From Rhyacophila brunnea (Eukaryota > Arthropoda > Insecta > Trichoptera > Rhyacophilidae), in the NCBI GenBank assembly GCA_022495005.1, contig JAGYXB010000046.1:1-64000 (forward strand): a DNA stretch of 64,000 nucleotides, written 5' to 3'. The translations under genes were made by a program, and so were the position numbers. Position 1 is the stretch's first letter. Each line of letters starts with the position of its first letter. Of this stretch, positions 33,292 through 44,237 are shown one piece after another. The notes beneath the pieces are model-generated. The model saw only the letters and a program-made list of their open reading frames with translations, was not told the DNA's origin and did no database searches.

Positions 33292-34327
33292 ACAGTGGAG
33301 CTTTATAAGGAGTTAAATAAATTACTATGTAGACTCGTGACTGAAAAGTCTTCGCCATATGATGTAAGTACCTACCTATTCAAATTTATTTATGATAACT
33401 GATAACAATTTGAAAGAAGACTATCCGAATACGGTCACCTCAATAAGGATAATATTGACAATGCAAATAACGGTGACTAGCCCAGAGAAGAGCTTTTCAA
33501 AACTAAAAATTATTAAAAATGATCTACGATATAGGATGACCGTAGAAAGGCCAAATCGACTCGCAGTATTGTCTATTGAACTGCGATTTTATTTATTAGA
33601 TTTGGATGCCATAGTTAATGATTTTTCAACAAAAGGTTGAGTGTTAAGACTATTAATTAATTAATAGTATATTTATGATTAAAAGTACCTAGGGGCAAGT
33701 ATATTAAAAAATATTAAGGAAAGTTATTGTGCTACCATCAATGACATTAATATGGACGAAGCATCTGGAAAAAAAATGACACTCACTTTTTTGTCGGATC
33801 TGTCGAATGGCATAATCTGTCCTAACGCCATTACAATAAAGGTGATATTGCTATAAATTTTCGATGCGTGATATCGAATAGTAGAAATTGCGTGACGTCT
33901 ACCTATACATGTGCAAATGCCGCTATGCGCGAATTTACTAGCTAGCTACTGTATTGAGTGCGTTGTCCATTAATAATGTCATTGGTTACCATGTTATACA
34001 ATATTAGCGTAGTAAAAATGGTGTGGATATAATAAATATGTGTATTGCTAAATGGTACAAACCAAATGTGTCAGAAATATCAACCAAATAGAACCTCAGG
34101 TTCTGGTGGTTTGAGTAAGTGTCTCACTTATATTATTATATTTGTATTGCTTTGTATACCTATCTAAATTCATTTTGTATGTTTTAGAGTCGTACCTATG
34201 CATTTTGTTAGTCATGTATCCATACAATACATTTCTTAGATATTTGAGTCATGAAGTGATGATAAAATAAACTATAGGTAGGTAGCTTTAAAAAATTGCG
34301 GCGGCATTTTGTATAGGGCCGTCACTG
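33292..34327 (+). mobile_element. hAT element remnant, ZMYM1-like transposase C-terminus and right TIR
   Basis: A first segment reads LYKELNKLLCRLVTEKSSPYDV. After a frame break, the frame at 33392-33640 reads VTSPEKSFSKLKIIKNDLR and RLAVLSIELRF, the hAT dimerisation region as found in ZMYM1/TTF-type transposases (family consensus A-E-R-S-F-S-K-L-K). The right end at 34327 is GGGCCGTCACTG, the inverse of CAGTGACGGCCC. That terminus, followed inward by ATGCCGCC, also matches the MITE at 59189. The left end was not found. Not active. Confidence 0.72.
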
Positions 34328-34394
34328 GATGTGTATAACCAAAATTAACCTAATATCCGCATTGTCGTGGCAACTTGCGGCACCAAAGGTCTAA

Positions 34395-34406
34395 CCCCCC
34401 CCCCCC
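34395..34406 (+). repeat. Homopolymer C tract
   Basis: Twelve consecutive C, the longest G/C run in this AT-rich window, just outside the TIR element that follows. Confidence 0.9.
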
Positions 34407-34431
34407 TTGTTTTAATAAAATAAAACATTTA

Positions 34432-34686
34432 GACACATCCTACGTAAAAGGTCGGAACTGCGTTTTTTGTCTATTTTGCCTTAATTGCCTTTAACAAATA
34501 ATTTAAAATATAATAAAACGATGATATTGAAAATAAAACAAAATTTCAATTAATATTTTATATGCATAACTAGAAAATTATGATTCTAGCATTTAAATTA
34601 ACTTTGTGGTGTTATTAAAATTGATTAAAATCAAACTATGGAAAAGTTACCATTTCGCAGTTCCGACCTTATACGTAGGATGTGTC
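34432..34686. mobile_element. Short TIR element (MITE), 255 bp
   Basis: GACACATCCTACGTAAAAGG at the left and its inverse at the right match over about 33 bp with one mismatch. The interior is AT-rich with no ORF. No unambiguous target duplication. Confidence 0.75.
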
Positions 34687-35762
34687 GATTTTGTCATTAA
34701 CCGATAAGCTGAAAACATGTGTGTCTAAAATACACTGGGAAATGTTTCTGTGGTAAACCGACGCCGTGTCGGTGGAATTCTCTGAAGTCTGGCGCCATCC
34801 CAAGAATCTCGGCTGACAAGCTTTTTCCAACGGGATAAACACCGGCAACCAATTTTATTTACACCCGGAGTATATTGTAATTTTAGTCCTCGAACTATGT
34901 ACGATACAAAAAGATATAGTATCACTTATCTAAAATACTATTACTTTCCATTATCTCGAATGGAACATTTGATTCACAGATATTTTCTCACTCAATTGTC
35001 AAACTATTATTTTTATAAATACTGAAGAAATCTAAAACGTTTGCCATTTTATCAACTAAAGAAAATCTTATAATATTGAATTAAAATAATAAAAGTATTT
35101 ATCTGTAAAAAAAAAAAATATGAAATAATATGAAATTGAAAAACAATTAATTAATCTGAATATAAATCACTTTTTGTAATTGTTTAATTACTACTTAAAC
35201 TATAATAAAATATATGCAACTTTTTGTTAAATAATTTTACAATGTGTACGTCTAACTAAATTAAAATAATTATTGTATATCAAGTGAATAGTTAGACTTG
35301 TACAAGGTTATAGCCTTAATTAGTGCTACTAGTACCTAACTTTTATTATTTAATTAAAGGGAAAATAACTTGAATAATTATCATTAATTCATATTTTTTG
35401 AAATAAAATATGAATTCAATTTTGTGGAGTTCAAGGCCGTTGCTTAATAAGATTATGCCCTACCTTTCTTCAAGTGGCGCGGTGTTATGTATCGATAAGT
35501 CCCCTCTCTATATTATCTTCCTAGTGACAATCAATTGTCTTTTGTTAAATTCATCGACACCCTATGTTACTAATTATTTGCCATTGTTACGAATATTCGA
35601 TCGGTGTGGTTTCGACTATTGCAATATACCTACTCAATATTATATTATTGATCAACCCTAATTTATCCACCCTATCTAGGTGTGTTCCTACACACATATA
35701 AATAATAGTATATGAACTAAGCGTCACTAATATTACTTACTTTTTCATATGTTATACTATTA
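34687..35762. other. AT-rich intergenic stretch
   Basis: Open frames at 34725-34925 and 35410-35661 have no motif and atypical composition. No gene supported. Confidence 0.35.
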
Positions 35763-37566
35763 CTAGCTGACCCGGCAAACGTTGTTCTGCCATATAAATT
35801 ATTTCTAGTGAATATTTTGGTTGTTAAATAAAAAATAACGAATGTATCGTAAGTGTGGGGATGGGATCTATGACAGAAAGAGGAATAGAGCGCTATAGAC
35901 GATGACCGCAGATAAAACAAAAAAACATCAACCATTCATTTTCTCAATTCAAAATGAGTAATGATGTTCATAATGAATGAATTACCCGTGACAGGATCTC
36001 GTTGTTTAATGTTTATGCAATAACTGTCTTGTCCCTTCCAGAAAATTAGCGGATATTGGAGAGCGTCGTATGAACGGTGTGTGTCAGCGATGAACTCCAG
36101 ATTATTGTTTCTTCTTCGAATCACGATTTCTTGCGTCGATGTGCGGTCGCCTACCATGATTCCAGCAATGTCGTCAACAACAGGCGTGATGAAATTTAAT
36201 AGCGTGATTGTCACTTTGCAATTCGTGCATGCGTGCTTTGAAGAATTTCAATAATTCATTGTGCTCATTCAACAGGGCGTCCAGTTCGCCGACGATGCGC
36301 CTGGCATTAGGCGAATTGAGGCTATTGTAGTCCTCACCGCCCATGAAGTAGATTTGTAAAAAATTATGTGGTTTGTTTGGCATTGGCAGCAATGAGCCTA
36401 CTTTGTGGTATACTTGGCCTTTGATTTTGAACGTACGAGTAGAATGGAATTGTTGACCATTTGCCGCAGTATTGTGAACTATTTCTGTTGCTCCGGACAA
36501 AGTCATTTGGAAGCATGGATTGAATGTGCGAATGGACTTCAGGAACAGGTTTGAATCTGGAACCGTGCCGATGAGCAAGCCGTTCAATGGTTCTGGTGGT
36601 ATCTCAATTTCTGGTAGTTGCACTTTTCCTGATGCGCAACACATCCCGGCTGAGTCATGTTTGAATTTGAGCGCATGACAATGGGGACATTCTTTGTCTA
36701 TAGCACCAATCAGCATTTTCGGATGAGCGGAATATTCAATATCTGGCTCGTACTCGAATGCGAGACGAAGAAATGAAGCGGATGTAAATGCTCGATGTAC
36801 TTGTTGGCGTTGTCAATCATTTGCTCTGCGTGTGTTGACTACGAACCGGCGCGCTTGGCTCCGTTCCAATTGTCGTTGTTGATTTCGTTCAGCTTGTGTC
36901 TCTTGTGATTGGGATGCACGCAATTGCGACATGCTTACACGCACGTTTTGTTATCTTGTAGGATTTGTTCGTCTGTTCTTTCTGCTCTTCTATTTCGCAT
37001 GTTTGTTGCTTTATTCGTTCAACGGCCCAAATGGCCCCCTTGCGTCTTGCTGGCATTGTGCACTATAATACACGCACATAAAAATAGATAAATTAAAATA
37101 AATCGTACAAAATTTTGCACGCACTGCGTTGTGATATGCCGAATGAAATGTCAAAATGACGCGATGCTTCTTTTGAATTCTTCTCGGACGTAGCGCCATC
37201 TGTCATTCAACAACATAAATAATTTCGTTCTGTTTGAAATACGAACGACGGTTAAATTTGTTCATACAAAAATAATAAAATCGCGATTAAAAAATGGGAG
37301 GGTGAGAATAGGAAGGTACAAATTTGGGGTTATATGTATTTTTTTATGCCAAATAATAAACAAAATACAAAAAAAAAATTGTCAAAAAAATAAAGGAAAA
37401 TTTTTCAGGATAGAGATATCCTAATCACCTGGCGGTATGAAATATACTTGTTGACCTATTCTCATACCTAACAAATATACATAAAAAATTCATAAAAATC
37501 GGTCGAGCCATTTCGGAGGAGTTCGACCACAAACATCGTGACACGAGATTTTTATATATATAGAGA
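35763..37566 (-). mobile_element. Internally deleted Helitron with both ends
   Basis: On the - strand the element begins TCTCTATATATATAAAAAT after a host A and ends GCCGGGTCAGCTAG before a host T: 5' TC, 3' CTAG and A^T insertion, the Helitron signature. Inside is a gag-like/zinc-finger leader of the Helitron protein, but the Rep endonuclease (HxH, YxxK) and SF1 helicase are absent. The copy is 1.8 kb, against several kb for autonomous members, so it depends on a related element. Confidence 0.85.
35936..37056 (-). pseudogene. Helitron protein N-terminal part (zinc-finger leader), broken
   Basis: Starts MPARRKGAIWAVERIK, then degenerates through several stops. A clean frame (36174-36716) reads KECPHCHALKFK, GMCCASGKVQLPEIEIPPEP, RTFKIKGQVYHKVGSLLPMP, characteristic of Helitron proteins upstream of the Rep domain. 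It shifts frame near 36180-36214 into IVIRRRNNNLEF and THRSYDALQYPLIFW, then stops. The conserved DALQYPL motif normally precedes the Rep region, so the deletion begins just there. Confidence 0.82.
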
Positions 37567-37902
37567 TAAATGAGTCATCATCATTCAACTCGCACCATTC
37601 AACTTGACAAACTTAACCCAACTCTACCCTCCGAGTTGTTTCACTGCAGATCGAACTCTCCTGAGTTATTTCTCTTTTATTTACAACATTTAACTGTATA
37701 TTGAGATATGACGAATAAACATCTCTGAAGACTAATATCCATCGAGTCCTATTACTGACATATTACACCTTCCACTGGACCACGTGAAGGATTGGGCGCG
37801 TTGGTAAGGATTTCCGTTGCCAAAAACATAACAAGATAATATTAGGTTATGTTCAGTTGTGAGTTTTTTTCGATTGATGACTATTTATTAATGAGTAGTA
37901 AG
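37567..37902. other. Intergenic sequence
   Basis: Nothing recognisable. Moderately AT-rich. Confidence 0.35.
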
Positions 37903-38220
37903 CAGTGGCAAAGGGTGGAAGTAGGCTGTTAAGATTCGACATAAATAACTACACACTATACTTTGTCAGTCATACTTATTTTCTCTCTTTGAATTAAAAA
38001 TGCAATTTACAGATGGTGCTGATTAGTTTTTAAATTTCAATTAAACCGCCTAGACTAAACCATAATAGTTTAGTTATGTTATGACGATCCGACAAAAATA
38101 GTGCAAACTTTTTCAGTCATACTTATTTGTTTTCGTTGAATTAAAAATATATATTACAAATTAATGGTGTTGGTTAGTTTGTAAAAAATCATTAAACCCT
38201 GTCTCAACCAAACCATAATC
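37903..38220. repeat. Dispersed repeat with internal duplication (relative at 20215-20385)
   Basis: Begins CAGTGGCAAAGGGTGGAAGT. It shares GCAGATGGTGCT / ACAGATGGTGCT, TTAGTTTTTAAATT and AACCAAACCATAAT-type blocks with 20215-20385. The block from TCAGTCATACTTATT to AAACCATAAT occurs twice in tandem here (about 37967-38070 and 38118-38218). The CAGTGGC start suggests a hAT terminus. The other end was not located. Confidence 0.6.
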
Positions 38221-38699
38221 GATAAAAAGATTCTTCTACCTATAACTAAAACGATGTATGGTCTAATGACATAATTTTAGATATTTTATAGATAAACGAA
38301 TATTTTTTGATTATTATTTACTAAAGCTTGGATAGGCTTTGGTTGAATTTTAAAAAGCAGCAAACGAAGATTGCGCGGCGGACGCGGGCGCAAGCAGTCG
38401 TGTCAGTGAGTTGCAAGTAGCAAATCCGTGTTGTAGTGAATGTAACAATTGTGCACTGAAAATATATATTTATATTATTTCTAACTGTGTTTATCACAGT
38501 GTGGCAATTGTCTCTGACTACAGGGATGCCCACTCAAGAACTTACACATTGTCTTCATATATGCAAAACTTGCTTCATATACAAACACAGCTTCCTAAAA
38601 AAGAACAGGCTATCGTAATAGATGCCATAGATGACATCACGATGTTGCAGTCGGCAACATAGTAGAACCGTCCAATATTCGCTATGTTTCGCGAATATC

Positions 38700-39659
38700 A
38701 CATAGTCGAGTTTGTTTATATTTAAGCACGCAAGAGCTCGTAGATAAACTGACAGATAATCAAACGAAAATTCATATCGGAACCAATGCACTTCTAATTC
38801 GGCCACTTATAACCAAATCGAAACGTATCATCATTTCTAACGTTTGTCCGATAATCCCACACCACGTAATTGAAAATAAATTACAGGAACTCGACATTAA
38901 GCCGACCTCCCAAATCACTTATATAAAGGCAGGAATTAATGAGCCTGGATACGCCCATATTTGAAGCTTTCGGAGGCAAGTATATGTAGCTCCTGATGAC
39001 ATACTTAAAATGCCTGAAAGCATACCACATATGATAGTACTGTTTACTGGATTTATTTTTCAGCGGAAAAATTAACATGCTTCCTGTGCAAAAACGAAAG
39101 TCACTTGTCGAAATATTGCAAAAATGCCGAGTCCCAGGCGGCTGCTCCTACTCAGCAAGTTCTAAGTGTCACTGTACCCGAACTAACAAAAGAAAAATTA
39201 TTACCGCAAGGAGACAACCTGGCAAAGAAATTGAACACTGAAACCAGTAAAATGGCTCCACCGAATGCAGTAAAAAGACTTCTGGAGAGTACAACCCCAT
39301 GAGGCAGTATGTCAAACGAAAAAGAAAGCTCAACCATGGATACGGCGAGGTTAGTACGTTCACCTCGGCAAAAACTAAAAAAATCTAAGCAACAGGTAAC
39401 GACTAATAGTGAATCAGTCGGGCAAATGTTACCAGCAAAGGAACATATCCTAAAAAATCTCCAGCGTTTTCCATTAACATATTATGAAACGCTGCTGGAT
39501 TTCCTGCAAAAGACTCACGGAAATACAAATATTGAGAAAATTTCCAACGAATTCACATCAGATATCTCTACCCTAGAAAGAATGCTTACAGAAATTTATG
39601 GACACCTAGAAGAACGAAACCTCAAAAGCCAGATAGCCAGAATAAAAATCGCTTACTGA
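38700..39659 (+). pseudogene. Jockey-like ORF1 (gag) with nucleic-acid-binding motifs
   Basis: The frame reads RPLITKSKRIIISNVCP, NKLQELDIKPTSQITYIK and EPGYAHI, resembling the PRE_C2HC region of jockey gag proteins, then meets a stop. After a frame change at about 39060 the zinc knuckle CFLCKNESHLSKYC appears, followed by a polar linker and a C-terminal region ending SQIARIKIAY at 39659. At least two stops and one frameshift are present. The protein would bind element RNA. Confidence 0.75.
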
Positions 39660-39733
39660 ACCAAAACTTCAAACTTCCAGCGAAGATCTAAGCTCCATAG
39701 AGGATCAAGTTGTTTAAACTCTATATTACTATC

Positions 39734-41140
39734 ATGGACCAAACTATAACAACAACTCTCAGAATCCTGTTTTGGAACACGAGAAGCTTGATGAGGCGCA
39801 AGTACGAGATGCAAAACATTCTGCACAACATCGATATATTTGTGTCTGTTGAATCATGGGTTGACCCATCATCGTCATTCAATATTCCAGGTTTTGTGAC
39901 ATATAGAAGAGATAGAACTCACTCTAAAGGGGGAGGGATCGTAATTTTGGTTCGAAAAAATATTGCCTTTGCTGAAATTAAAAATATTAAATCGCCTGAT
40001 ATTTCGGTAGAAATATGCGGTATTAAAATCAATAATATTAATCCATCTTTGGATATCATAATATGTTATAGAACTCCGTGTCTTACACTCTCTCAGGTGC
40101 AATGGAACACAATTGTTGAAAATGTGAACAAAAATAACTACTGTCTATTAATGGGTGATTTTAACGCCCATAACAGTACCTACATGGAACTGCACTGAAA
40201 CAAACACAAACGGGGTAACATTTCTTGACAGTATTACACAACATGATTTGATGATTCATATAATAACATCAATTCACATACACGGATAGATCTGCATAGA
40301 AACAAAAAATCTAATATTGATCTTGTTCTCTCCACATTAAATGTAGCTGACAAAATAGATGTTCAGGTTAGTAATGAGACATTAGGCTCAGATCACTTCC
40401 CTATATCAATTAACATAAATATAGAAAAATACTATTACAAAAAAAAAACATTCAATCTCAAGTCCCTTAAAACTGACTGGGCTCAAGTCACGCATAAATT
40501 TAGAAAATTCGTACTCTGAATTTATTTCAGATAGCTATAAGCAGATGACTGCAAGCCAAAAATATGATTCATTTATAAATATTATATCTGAATCTATAAA
40601 AACTAGCACTCCCTCAAAAAAAAATCTAAATCAAATAAATACAGTCCAGCATCCTGGTGGGATGCTGAGTGTTATAAAATTAAAAGGTTAAGAAAAGCTG
40701 CATATAAAAAATGGGAACACACTCTGGAATTGCAGGATTTAATTAATTATAAAAAAGCTTGTTCGACAGCAATAAAAACATTTAGATCCAAGAAAAGGAC
40801 AAATTTTAAAAAATTTGCTTCTAGCATTGATCACAGGACTGACTCTGGATTCGTTTGGAATAAATGTAAAATTTTTAAAAACAATTGGATCAAAGTTAAC
40901 CCTACTCATGTGACAGAAAATTTACAAACCGTAGAAAAAATCAAAATTGCTTTAAATAAGATATGTCCACCTTGAGCTCCCACTGATTGGTAGTCGATAT
41001 GCGGTGAAAATGATTTTTTTGATTGCACTGTTAACCTCATTGAGTTTAATACTGCTGTAAACTCAACCAATCCAAAGTCAGCCCCTGGTATGAAGTATAA
41101 TCCATCATATTGGTTGCAATACTTCACACCAAACAGCTGA
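39734..41140 (+). pseudogene. Jockey-like ORF2, endonuclease plus start of RT
   Basis: ATG at 39734 gives MDQTITTTLRILFWNTRSL. Endonuclease motifs: VESWVDPS, GGGIVILVRK, LLMGDFNAHN. A frameshift near 40185 continues as NINSHTRIDLHRNKKSNIDL and ETLGSDHFPISI. A second disruption precedes SWWDAECYKIKRLRKAAYKK (the post-endonuclease linker) and the pre-RT region AVNSTNPKSAPGM. Later RT motifs are absent. Confidence 0.78.
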
Positions 41141-42595
41141 TTAACAAATTGGATTTAGTAACATTTACGTATATCAGAAAATATCATATTTTGGTCATCC
41201 CATACTTTCTTCACTTCGACAGTGTTTATGATTTAAATTTAATTAAGAAATCATTATTTACTTAAAGCGTCAATTACATTGAGCTTCTTTACGAGTTGTT
41301 TGTTGGCGAATTTAAAAGCGGGTGATTCAGCTACTGCGATTTGATGATTACACACAAAAATTTCCATTGGCTGTTACTTTACAGGCAGAATGTAAATTCG
41401 CCAACAAACAGCTCGTAAAGAAGCTCAATGTAATTGACACTTTAGACACTAACATTGTCGGCGACTTTTGAATATTACCATTAGACCAACAATTCCGGAC
41501 CACATATAAAAAAATCATATTTTCAATTCTCAAGGGCAATTCTATAGAGCGTCCCCTTATAGTGTGCTGATGAAAAAGACATTGGTTATGTAAAAGATCA
41601 GAATTATTATGTTATAAGATCACTTTCGATAAGTTGTTTGATACCACATTAATCGGAGATGGGAGAGAAATATCTTAGAGAGTTATAAGTTTTAAAATTG
41701 ACTTGTTTTGGTAACTACATAAAGTTTATTTATTACTTTTTCAACACTACCTGAAGGGTATGCAGACAAAAAGACCATTGTCCGCAAAAAGAGTTAATGA
41801 TGCCATCTAGTGAAGAACTTTGTAAGCTATTACAGACCGTCTACATTAGCAACCTCATTAAATTTCGATTAAAATGATTTTTGGTCAAACAAATTTTGAT
41901 AATTATCATGAAATTTAATGAGGGTGCCAGTGTGGACACGGGCATTAGATGGCATAATTAGAAAAAAATAATAAAAACCATTGTCCAAACACTGACCTCA
42001 GAAAGAAAACATTGAAATTCAAGAAATAGACCATTATCACAAACATTTGACTAGGAAAATATTATAATAATTATATAATATGTAATTATTTTTTTTCCAA
42101 AACTATATTTAACTAGTGTGAATTGTGAATGTAATTAATATTTAATTAACATGTGAGATAACTTTTAATTTAAGTTTAGCAGATAATATGCATAATAATT
42201 TATAACCAGTATAAGTTTTTTCACTTAATCTCAAAACTGAATTAATGTAACAATGATTATTCTTTTCGCTTACCCTTCACCTATGTGCCAACAGAAAATT
42301 GATTTAATTTTATATCATGAATTTCATGATTTTTTTTTAAGACGACTACCCAGTTACATACGTACCAGTGGGATTAATAATTATTGTTAATAGATATAGG
42401 TACCTAGTTTTAAGTATTTCAATAAATTTATGTTTTTACGATGAATGTTGAATTTCATTTTTCCCTTCTTTTCCTTTCTACCTGCATCAGTTGTCAAGTT
42501 ATAAAATGATTTTATAATATTACGAGAGAGCATAATATTACTGTTTACACTTTTTGGCAAAGATCAGTGTGCAAGGAATCTACCATGCTCTAAAG
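41141..42595. other. Intergenic stretch with two hairpin repeats
   Basis: Apart from the inverted repeat at 41264-41443, a smaller imperfect hairpin is at about 41838-41945 (CCTCATTAAATTTC arms with GTCTACATTAGC / GTGCCAGTGTGGAC outside). No gene is supported. Confidence 0.45.
41264..41443. repeat. Foldback repeat, about 50-bp arms
   Basis: CAATTACATTGAGCTTCTTT and TTGTTTGTTGGCGAATTTA in the left arm are repeated inverted at about 41391-41443, with two mismatches. The spacer is about 75 bp. Likely a MITE relic. Confidence 0.75.
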
Positions 42596-43432
42596 CATGG
42601 TTTCCCAAACTATGGGTCGCGACCCACCAGTGGGTCGCGAGCGAATATTTAGTGAGCCCTCGCCACTGTATACACGAATTAAAAAAAAGGAAGTAATAAT
42701 AGTAAATAGAAGAATTACTTTGACGACAATTTTGGGGAAGAGATGAAAAAGTTTGATTCGTTGCGTTGGATTTGTAACCCATTTCAAGACGACTTACCAA
42801 CTAGTATGTCAACAAAAGCAAGTGAAGAACTAATTGATTTATCAGAAGATACGTCACTGAAAAATAGTTTCAATCGTAAACAGTTAACGAAATTCTGGCT
42901 CTCAGTTGCTGATAATTATCCTTGCCTGTTCGATGAAGCTATGAAAATCTTCCTCCTCTTTACTACCTCATATCTATATGAGATCGGATTTTCGGCTATG
43001 GTTAACATTAAAACTAAATACCGAAATAAATTGGATATATCAAACTCATGCGATTTAAAGTAACTAAAGTTGAAGTTTATGCTAAAACTGTAATGAAGAA
43101 AAATAAGAAACAAATACATCCTTCCCATTGAAATAACTTTGTAAAAAAACCTTGCAGATGTAGGTATGTAAGTTATATTTTTTTAAATTTAAGTTGTGTT
43201 TCTTATTTCAACAGTTTTTCATTCATATTGGTAACACTTATAAAAAATATTTTTTTTTTATTTCAATTAGAACAAATAAGACAGCATTAAGTAGTTCCAC
43301 GACTCGCCACTAGGGAATCTGAGCATTACCAATATGTATACCCTCTTTTCTATAAGACAGCTAAGAGGTGGGTCCCAAGATTGGAAATTTTTGTTAGATG
43401 GGTCGGAGCCCAGTCAACTTTGGGAACCACTG
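42596..43432 (+). mobile_element. hAT element (837 bp), deletion derivative with 8-bp target duplication
   Basis: The ends are CATGGTTTCCCAAAC and, inverted, CAGTGGTTCCCAAAG. The perfect 8-bp duplication CTCTAAAG flanks it at 42588-42595 and 43433-43440. The interior keeps only the C-terminal piece of a ZBED5/SCAND3-like transposase. Its 3' 400 bp is duplicated inverted at 31896-32299. Confidence 0.9.
42743..43063 (+). pseudogene. hAT transposase C-terminal fragment (dimerisation region)
   Basis: The 106-residue frame reads KKFDSLRWICNPFQDD, EELIDLSEDTSLKNSFNRK, LTKFWLSVADNYPCL, then TTSYLYEIGFSAMVNIKTKY and RNKLDIS. This order (WI-NPF, FW, YP, A-LFL-F-TTYLCE-GFS, K-KYRN-L) is that of ZBED5-like hAT transposases. 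The BED finger and DDE catalytic residues are missing. Confidence 0.85.
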
Positions 43433-43608
43433 CTCTAAAGAGATCTTATACAATATACTATTTCACAACATTTGTGAAGATGACATTCTTTATTGAACAT
43501 ACATAATTTTAAAACACCTCCGAGACACGTCTGTTTGATTAATATGGCACCGGACAGGACTTGAAGCTGAATTCCGGCCAAGCTGCGAAAGCCAATGACC
43601 GATATAAG

Positions 43609-44124
43609 CAGTGGCGGCTCTAGCATCTTTTAGTAAGTGGGGTCAGATGGCGTGAAATATCTAATAAGTACCTACCTTATCAATATTAATCAAAGCGTAA
43701 AAAACATATCTTTTGTAGCTATTACTTCATCTTCATATGCCTCCTGCGTTCGAAAGAATCTTATTGCTACAAGAAAAACAAAATAGTCTTTTCAAGGATA
43801 CACTCGCCGTCAACCATGTTTTTTAAAGATTGATTGAGATTGATTTTAAAGGGGCCACCGAATTTCGACCCCAGAAGTATCGTTGTATTGTACTATGTAG
43901 GTAGAGCCAAAACTCACATAGAGCATTAGGGATGGGCCAAGAAACAAGAATCAAGGATGGGCAAACAGTACAAATAAAATATATACTTAATTAATTTATA
44001 CAAAATCAATGTATTATGGTAGGACTAGGAACGTATAACATGAATATTCAATTGAATATTGACTATATAATGATGAGGGGACCAGAGTCTGTCCCCTAGG
44101 TACCCTAAGGAAGAGCCGCCCCTG
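43609..44124. mobile_element. hAT MITE with perfect 8-bp target duplication
   Basis: The ends CAGTGGCGGCTCT and, inverted, CAGGGGCGGCTCT are flanked by GATATAAG at 43601-43608 and 44125-44132. It is 516 bp long with no transposase frame. An orphan end of the same family is at 30766. Confidence 0.92.
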
Positions 44125-44149
44125 GATATAAGTGAATTTTGGATAGTTC

Positions 44150-44237
44150 ATTACGCCGTAATTAGATAGGTGACTAAATTGGTAAAGCACATCAGCCGGA
44201 ATCCGGTGTATACAGGTTCGAATCCTGTCTGGCGTCA
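44150..44237 (+). other. tRNA-like sequence (decayed tRNA or SINE head)
   Basis: A perfect T arm (ACAGG-TTCGAAT-CCTGT), a D-loop-like AATTGGTAAAGC and an acceptor pairing TACGCCG with TGGCGTC at six of seven positions are visible. The anticodon arm is poor (one mismatch in five, C instead of U at position 33), so it is unlikely to be functional. The MITE at 43609-44124 lies 26 bp upstream of it. Confidence 0.5.

Larger units (their letters stand above)
38357..41140 (+). mobile_element. Jockey-like non-LTR retrotransposon, decayed and 3'-truncated
   Basis: A GC-richer 5' segment (CAGTCGTGTCAGTGAGTTGC at 38394) is followed by an ORF1 with a PRE/C2HC-like domain and zinc knuckle. ORF2 follows, with endonuclease and the beginning of RT. 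Similarity stops at about 41140 in the early RT region (SAPGMKYNPSYW), so palm, thumb and 3' UTR are missing. The 5' boundary is approximate. Confidence 0.78.

Noticed and set aside
35410..35661. 83-residue frame as a gene
   Set aside because: Tyr/Ile/Leu-rich composition expected from AT-rich DNA, with no motif or splice context.
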